From NCBI GenBank assembly GCA_016872875.1, contig VGYW01000336.1:1-9315 (forward strand): a stretch of 9,315 nucleotides of DNA. The letters run 5' to 3'. Position 1 is the first letter of the stretch; each line of letters begins with the position of its first letter. The position numbers were made by a program, and so were the translations under genes. This document shows, in pieces, positions 5,136 to 9,315 of the stretch. This stretch comes from Planctomycetota bacterium. GTDB lineage: Bacteria > Planctomycetota > PUPC01 > DSUN01. The notes beneath the pieces are model-generated. The model saw only the letters and a program-made list of their open reading frames with translations, made no database searches and was not told where the DNA came from.

Positions 5136-8100
5136 CTACGGCAAGGCGGGCTTTGCGGCGAGGCGGAAGGCGTCGAGGACGGGGGAGGCGGCGCCCTCTT
5201 TGCCACGGCTGAGGTCGAAGCGGATGCGCACCAGCCGGCCAACCTTGAGCTGCGCATCGAGCGGATAGGCGTTCACGCCATCCCGGATGTCGAGCTGCGT
5301 TCGGCCCTCGGTCGTCTTGAAGTCGTCGTTTGAGGTTTCGACGATGGCGGTCGTGCGGCCGCCATTCAGGTCCGCGGCGACGGTCAGTTGGGTCGGGGCG
5401 GCAGGCACGGTCCAGTCGCAGATGGGGCTCTGGTAGGTGCCGGAGGGGGCGGTTGGCTTCAGGACAACCGAGCTGCCGTAGGGGCCGAGGAAGTCAATGC
5501 CCGTGGCTGTGGCCGCGGCGCCGAAGCTGGCGCGGAGGTTGAAGTCCATCACCCAGAGGAGCGGCGGGGCAACGGGCTGGCCGAGGGGCTCGACGCGAGG
5601 CTTGCCGCCCTCGATGGTGACGCGGTGGCGGCGCCCTTTGTAGAGGACCTCGGCCTCGGCACGGGGCCAGGCGGCGGGGAGGTGGGGCGTGACCTCCAAG
5701 CGGTCCCAGGTCGGCTCGATGCCGAGGATGCCGTGAACCGCCGCGGCTGGGACGACGGCCATGTCGGCGAGGTAGGGCTCGCCGTCGCCGCTTTGCATCT
5801 CGCCCTTGATGTTGGCCGCGTTGTCGCCGGCCCAACCGGTCTGTGCGGCGCGCTGGGCGAAGAGGCGGAGGCGGCGCCAGGCCCCGTCCGCGTCGCCGGC
5901 GCGGGCGCGGGCCACGACCTCCCAGTAGGTCTGGCACAGGAGGCTGCCGCCGTTCATATACGTGCCGAAGGCCTGCCAGCGGTGGGGGTTGAGGTGGGCG
6001 GGGACGGGCCAGAGTGCGGAGAGGCCGGCGAAGCCCTGGTAGCCGTGGTCCTTTTCGAGCTGCGCGATGCGGGCGTCGGCGGTCGCCACGATCTTGCGGG
6101 CCTGCTCCGGCGAGGCGATGCCCACGGCGATGGGGGGCCACTGGCACAGGTCGCAGAAGTAGGCCACCTCCTTGCCGCCCGCGTCTATCCAGTCGAGGTA
6201 GCGCGGGCCGCCTGGAAGGTCATCTCTCCAGAGGACCGCGTTGAAGGCGGCCTTGAGCGAGGCGGCGAGGTCGCGGCATTCGCGGGCCTTGTCGTCGCGC
6301 CCCGCGGCCGCCTCCATGTCGGCCAGGTCGCAGGCGGCCTTGTAGAAGAAGGCGTTGTAGTAGGCGTTCACGCCGCTGGTGGTGATGGCGTCGTAGTACC
6401 AGTGCGCGCCCGTGGCGTCGAGGCGGAAGAGGCCGCGGTCGTTCCGCCGCCTGGCGAAGTAGCCGAGCATCCGCTCGAGGGTGGGGAGCGCCTGGCGGAC
6501 GAAGGGCAGGTCGCCGCTGTGGAGGAGGTAGGCGCGTGCGCCGATGATCGTGTGGAGGTTGTCGTCCACCCACTCGCCGCCCTGGTTGTAGCCGAAGTGC
6601 GCGCGGCCCTCCTTGTCCACCACGCTCAGGATGTGCGCGAGGTGTTCGCGGAACGCGCTCGCCGCGTCGTAGGGGTGGGAGGATGGCTTTCCGGCGGCCG
6701 GTGTGCCTGCGGCGAGCGCGAGGCCGTACATCCAGCTCGAGCCCGCGTAGTACCAGCCGTCGCTCTCGTTGCCGAAGTCGAAGCCCTTCTGGTCGTTGAC
6801 CGCGCCGCCGTTGAGCACCGAGGCATAGAAGTCCTTCAGCGCCGCCTCCGCCGCTACGTCGGGGAGTGAGACCGCGAGCTGATAGCCGGTGGTCAGCTTG
6901 TCTGCCGCCCGGATCCTCAGCTCGATCTCCTCACTCTGGCCCTTCCGGCGCGTTTCGGAGGAGGCGACGCCCGTGCAGGCGCCGGCCTCGCTGAGGCGCG
7001 CGAAGCTGCCGCGGCGATAGAGGTGTCCGCCCCGCACCTCGAGCCGCAGGTCCACGGGCGCCTGCCAGGTGGTCCAGAGCTTGAGGACCGCCCAGGTGTC
7101 GCGGTCGCGAACCGTCACGAGGTGGTTGTCCGAGACTCGCCCTGGCGCGGGTTCGAGGGCATAGAGGCCGCTGGGCCGCGCGGCCAGGCGGAGCGGGTCG
7201 TGCCAGAGGGTGCTGGTGACGGAGTTCTTCCAGCGGCGGGCGTCGAAGCCGAAGAAGAGCGCCGGGCTGCCCGACAGCACGAACGTCGCGTCCCTCTGCC
7301 ATCGGCGGGAAATCGTCCAGACCAGCTCTGCCCCGTCGCCCGGCGCAGAGAGCGTCCAGTCCTCGGTCGCCACAGGCTCGGCATCGCCCGCGGCCGAGAG
7401 CTTGACGCCGGAGATGCGCAGCACGGCGCGGTCCAGCTCCGCCTTGTCGGGAGCGGTGAGGCGGCTCTCGTAGCGCCGGCCGTCCTGAGCGACGACGTAG
7501 GAGTAGCCGCCCCTCGCCCAGGGCCTCATGGCGCTCCGCGCCAGGAGGGATTGGGCGGTCAGCCCCTTCGGGCCGCGAAGGTAGAGCCGCACGAGCGCGG
7601 GCGCGGTCGTGTTCACCTCGGCCTTGCCGAACGCCCCTTCGAGCGCGACGATTTGGGGCGAGCGGCCGGGCGCCTCGATCTCCACCTCGCCCAGGCAGAG
7701 ATAGCCGGGATACTTCGCCCCGGGCTGGCTCCCGTCGGGGAAGAGGATGCGAACAAAGCGAGCGGAGACGCCGTCCGGGAGCGCATAGCGCCACTGCCGC
7801 TCCGCGTCGTAGGGCTGCCCGTCGCGGGGGAGGTCGGCCGGGCCGATGGCGAGTGCGTCCTTCCACGAGCCCTCCTCGCCCGTCAGGCTGGTCTGGATGA
7901 CGGCTCTCGCCGGCGGGCAGTGAACCTTGTCCTGGTATCGTGCCCAGACGATTCGGACGGCCTTGACGGGGAACGGCCGCCCGAGGTCCTGCTGCCACCA
8001 CGCCCCCTTGTCGCGGTTCTGGACGGTTTGCCAGTAGTTGTCGTTCTCGTCGCTCGCGCCGTCGGCGGCCTGCGCGGCGCCGTAGCCCGCCCCCCATTCG

Positions 8101-8171
8101 CTGGAGGCCATTTCCCCGGCGCCAGCCGGGACAACAAAGGCAACCGCCGCTATGAGCAACTTCTGCCACAT
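5136..8171 (-). CDS. Secreted six-hairpin glycosidase-like protein with discoidin-like N-terminal domain
   Basis: A 1011-residue protein. Residues 1-19 form a Sec-type signal peptide (MWQK, hydrophobic LLIAAVAFVV, then PAGAG), so it is exported. Residues about 22-168 look like an F5/8 type C (discoidin) carbohydrate-binding domain (WWQQDLGRPFPVKAVRI, ARFVRILF, LCLGEVEIEA). Residues about 175-445 are beta-rich. Residues about 450-815 form an (alpha/alpha)-type six-hairpin region with WYYAGSSW, GGEWVDDNLH (E533, D536, D537), HWYYDAITTSGVNAYYNAF, YMNGGSLLCQTYWEVVARA and GEPYLADM (E798). The stretch GILGIEPTWDRLEVTPHLP (814-832) resembles the C-terminal cap of GH94/GH65/GH78-like enzymes. A further beta domain closes the protein from about 875. 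The ATG at 8171 is preceded by GGGAG seven bases upstream; the in-frame ATG at 8201 lies in the repeat. I cannot assign the GH family or the substrate, and the catalytic acids are guesses. Confidence 0.85.
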   Translation of the reverse strand: MWQKLLIAAVAFVVPAGAGEMASSEWGAGYGAAQAADGASDENDNYWQTVQNRDKGAWWQQDLGRPFPVKAVRIVWARYQDKVHCPPARAVIQTSLTGEEGSWKDALAIGPADLPRDGQPYDAERQWRYALPDGVSARFVRILFPDGSQPGAKYPGYLCLGEVEIEAPGRSPQIVALEGAFGKAEVNTTAPALVRLYLRGPKGLTAQSLLARSAMRPWARGGYSYVVAQDGRRYESRLTAPDKAELDRAVLRISGVKLSAAGDAEPVATEDWTLSAPGDGAELVWTISRRWQRDATFVLSGSPALFFGFDARRWKNSVTSTLWHDPLRLAARPSGLYALEPAPGRVSDNHLVTVRDRDTWAVLKLWTTWQAPVDLRLEVRGGHLYRRGSFARLSEAGACTGVASSETRRKGQSEEIELRIRAADKLTTGYQLAVSLPDVAAEAALKDFYASVLNGGAVNDQKGFDFGNESDGWYYAGSSWMYGLALAAGTPAAGKPSSHPYDAASAFREHLAHILSVVDKEGRAHFGYNQGGEWVDDNLHTIIGARAYLLHSGDLPFVRQALPTLERMLGYFARRRNDRGLFRLDATGAHWYYDAITTSGVNAYYNAFFYKAACDLADMEAAAGRDDKARECRDLAASLKAAFNAVLWRDDLPGGPRYLDWIDAGGKEVAYFCDLCQWPPIAVGIASPEQARKIVATADARIAQLEKDHGYQGFAGLSALWPVPAHLNPHRWQAFGTYMNGGSLLCQTYWEVVARARAGDADGAWRRLRLFAQRAAQTGWAGDNAANIKGEMQSGDGEPYLADMAVVPAAAVHGILGIEPTWDRLEVTPHLPAAWPRAEAEVLYKGRRHRVTIEGGKPRVEPLGQPVAPPLLWVMDFNLRASFGAAATATGIDFLGPYGSSVVLKPTAPSGTYQSPICDWTVPAAPTQLTVAADLNGGRTTAIVETSNDDFKTTEGRTQLDIRDGVNAYPLDAQLKVGRLVRIRFDLSRGKEGAASPVLDAFRLAAKPALP

Positions 8172-8200
8172 GCAACATCTCCCGCTGTCGGGTGTCTTCA

Positions 8201-8298
8201 ATCGTCCTCGTCCTCGTCCTCGTCCCTCGTCCTCGATTCTCTTCCCTCGTGGGGGAGAAGAGTCGAGGACGAGGACGAGGACGAGGGACGAGGACGAT
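8201..8298. repeat. Large TCCTCG-type inverted repeat between nth and the glycosidase gene
   Basis: The 36-base arm at 8201-8236 (ATCGTCCTCGTCCTCG...) is reverse-complementary to 8263-8298 apart from the register of one CCC/GGG triplet. The loop of 26 bases has a partly self-complementary TTCTC...GAGAA. It fills most of the gap between the nth stop and the glycosidase start, only 30 bases upstream of the latter's ATG. It could be a terminator for nth or a dispersed repeat; no U-run is present. No separate promoter for the glycosidase gene is evident. Confidence 0.85.
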
Positions 8299-8332
8299 CA
8301 AGATAACACGGGGCGGACCTGGGCTTATACCC

Positions 8333-9001
8333 CTACAACTCCCTCGTCTTGTCGGGATACGGGCACAGGGGATTGACGACGCAGCGTGGGCACTCCGGTT
8401 TCCGGGCGTAGCAGCAGCGCCGCCCGTGGAACGTCATCAGGTGCGAGAAGAGCGTCCAGTCCTTCCGCGGCACGGCCTCCATCAGCTCCTTCTCGATTTT
8501 CTCGGCGTACTTCTTCTCCACGTTGTGCGGGTCGGCGAGGCCCAGGCGGCCCGCCACGCGGATCATGTGCGTGTCCACGATGATCCCCGGCGCCCCGAAG
8601 CAGTTGGCGAGCACCACGTTGGCCGTCTTGCGGCCGACCCCTGGCAGGTTCGAGAGCACTTCCATATCGGCGGGCACCTGGCCGCCGTGCTTCTCCGCAA
8701 GCTCCTTGCAGCAGGCCATGATGGCCCGCGCCTTGTTGCGAAAGGTCCCGCACGAGCGGATCATCCCCTCGAGCTCCTCCAGCGGCGCGGCCGCGAAGTC
8801 GGCAGCCCACCTGAACCGTGCGAAGAGCGCAGGCGTCGTCTTGTTCACCCGCTCGTCCGTACACTGCGCCGCCAGAATCGTCGCCACCAGCAGCTCCAGC
8901 GGGCTCGTGTAGTCCAGCAGGCACCTCGCGTGGGGATACTCCTTCTTCAGCCTGGCGACGATCTTCCTGACCCGGGCTTTCCTGTCAGCGGGCGCTCCCA
9001 T
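8333..9001 (-). CDS. nth: Endonuclease III, DNA glycosylase/AP lyase
   Basis: A 222-residue enzyme that removes oxidised pyrimidines from DNA and nicks the abasic site by beta-elimination, the entry step of base excision repair. The helix-hairpin-helix LPGVGRKTANVV (119-130) carries the catalytic lysine K125, and VDTHMIRVAGRLGL has the catalytic aspartate D143. The C-terminal iron-sulphur cluster ligands C197-X6-C204-X2-C207-X5-C213 fit the family spacing exactly. Length is typical (E. coli Nth has 211 residues). The ATG at 9001 has a strong TAAGGAGA site a few bases upstream. It follows the small antitoxin-like gene by 18 bases and is probably transcribed with it from the promoter at 9283-9311. 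Nothing is missing or unusual. Confidence 0.97.
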   Translation of the reverse strand: MGAPADRKARVRKIVARLKKEYPHARCLLDYTSPLELLVATILAAQCTDERVNKTTPALFARFRWAADFAAAPLEELEGMIRSCGTFRNKARAIMACCKELAEKHGGQVPADMEVLSNLPGVGRKTANVVLANCFGAPGIIVDTHMIRVAGRLGLADPHNVEKKYAEKIEKELMEAVPRKDWTLFSHLMTFHGRRCCYARKPECPRCVVNPLCPYPDKTREL

Positions 9002-9019
9002 GGATCTTCTCCTTACAGC

Positions 9020-9205
9020 CTATCTTCGCCACGTCTTGATCCTGCGCCCCATCTCCTCGTGGCGGATGGTGCGCTTCGCGCGGGAATCCGCGAGCCCGCG
9101 CTCGACCATCCGCGCGAACGCCAGCTCGCGGAGCAGTTCGTCGTAGCTGCTGTCGTCGGGCTGCTGCTCGAGGACAGCCTGCATCTGTTCTTTCGCTGAA
9201 GCCAT
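9020..9205 (-). CDS. Small antitoxin-like protein, first gene of the nth operon
   Basis: A 61-residue, charged, mostly helical protein (MASAKEQM...QQPDDSSYDELLRELAFARMVERGLADSRAKRTIRHEEMGRRIKTW). The pattern of an acidic 'YDELLRELAF..MVERGLADS' helix followed by 'RTIRHEEM..RI..W' resembles small antitoxin-like proteins found with RelE/PIN-type toxins, but I recognise it only by this general shape. The ATG at 9205 is chosen over the ATG at 9217 because GAGGTG lies just upstream of it; the longer form has no site. No toxin gene follows; the next gene is nth, 18 bases away. The promoter at 9283-9311 lies upstream, so a 5' partner in the same transcript is unlikely. Confidence 0.75.
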   Translation of the reverse strand: MASAKEQMQAVLEQQPDDSSYDELLRELAFARMVERGLADSRAKRTIRHEEMGRRIKTWRR

Positions 9206-9282
9206 CTCACACCTCATCTATCCGAGCGGGGTTCAGGTGAGAACGCGGGCACAGGCCCCGCGCGCATCCGCTCGACATGAGT

Positions 9283-9311
9283 ATTCTATAGCGGCGTCCG
9301 GGGCGCGTCAA
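9283..9311 (-). promoter_or_regulatory. Sigma70-type promoter of the antitoxin-like/nth operon
   Basis: On the minus strand a -35 box TTGACG (9311-9306), a 17-base spacer and TAGAAT (9288-9283) are visible, with TATAGA overlapping as an alternative -10. It would start transcription near 9276, about 70 bases upstream of the ATG at 9205. Confidence 0.6.
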
Positions 9312-9315
9312 CAGC

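Noticed and set aside
5388..6869. 493-codon plus-strand open frame
   Set aside because: Shadow of the glycosidase gene; the product is Gly/Val/Ala-rich with no recognisable motif, and the minus-strand frame has signal peptide, domains and a ribosome binding site.
7023..8306. 427-codon plus-strand frame and 456-codon minus-strand frame (6931-8301)
   Set aside because: Both overlap the glycosidase N-terminal half in other frames and end in, or start from, the TCCTCG repeat, giving DEDEDE or RPRPRP runs. No family resemblance.
8172..8332. Promoter for the glycosidase gene
   Set aside because: Candidates such as TATCTT on the minus strand lack a -35 partner at proper spacing; nothing here matches the TTGACG promoters found elsewhere.

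Overview
This is a high-GC bacterial window, judged by eye, with codon third positions dominated by G and C. It is crowded with small palindromic repeats. The gene content and the style of the repeats (GTAG-headed REP-like hairpins, GTGCCTGRCACC palindromes, TCCTCG palindromes) suggest a Planctomycetota-type genome. That assignment is inference; there is no rRNA or other marker gene here.

Layout: (1) 1-330 is a leader with a TCCTCG inverted repeat and a good sigma70-type promoter (TTGACG-N16-TACAAT). (2) 331-3678, plus strand, is a single-polypeptide restriction-modification enzyme of the MmeI-like (type IIL) family: an N-terminal D-X9-EXK nuclease, an N6-adenine methyltransferase core and a C-terminal target-recognition region. 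Its coding sequence carries at least five in-frame palindromic REP/REPIN-type elements of two families, and a separate 46-bp repeat supplies its last residues and its stop codon. (3) 3837-4526, minus strand, is a two-gene DUF433/DUF5615 toxin-antitoxin-type operon with its own consensus promoter, bracketed by two nearly identical 46-bp direct repeats. (4) 4580-5135 has no gene. It holds a pair of REP hairpins and a regular array of four 44-50-bp palindromes separated by three related 35-36-bp spacers. (5) 5136-8171, minus strand, is a secreted ~1011-residue protein with an N-terminal discoidin-like domain and a six-hairpin (alpha/alpha) glycosidase-like domain. (6) 8172-8332 is mostly a large TCCTCG inverted repeat. 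(7) 8333-9205, minus strand, is a short operon of a small antitoxin-like protein followed by endonuclease III (nth), with a TTGACG-N17-TAGAAT promoter at 9283-9311.

The window therefore combines a defence/addiction segment (type IIL RM enzyme plus DUF433/DUF5615 pair) with a polysaccharide-degradation gene and a base-excision repair gene. The most unusual feature is the invasion of the RM coding sequence by GTAG-headed palindromic elements that keep the reading frame. This resembles what is described for Rickettsia palindromic elements, but the elements here have REP/REPIN architecture.
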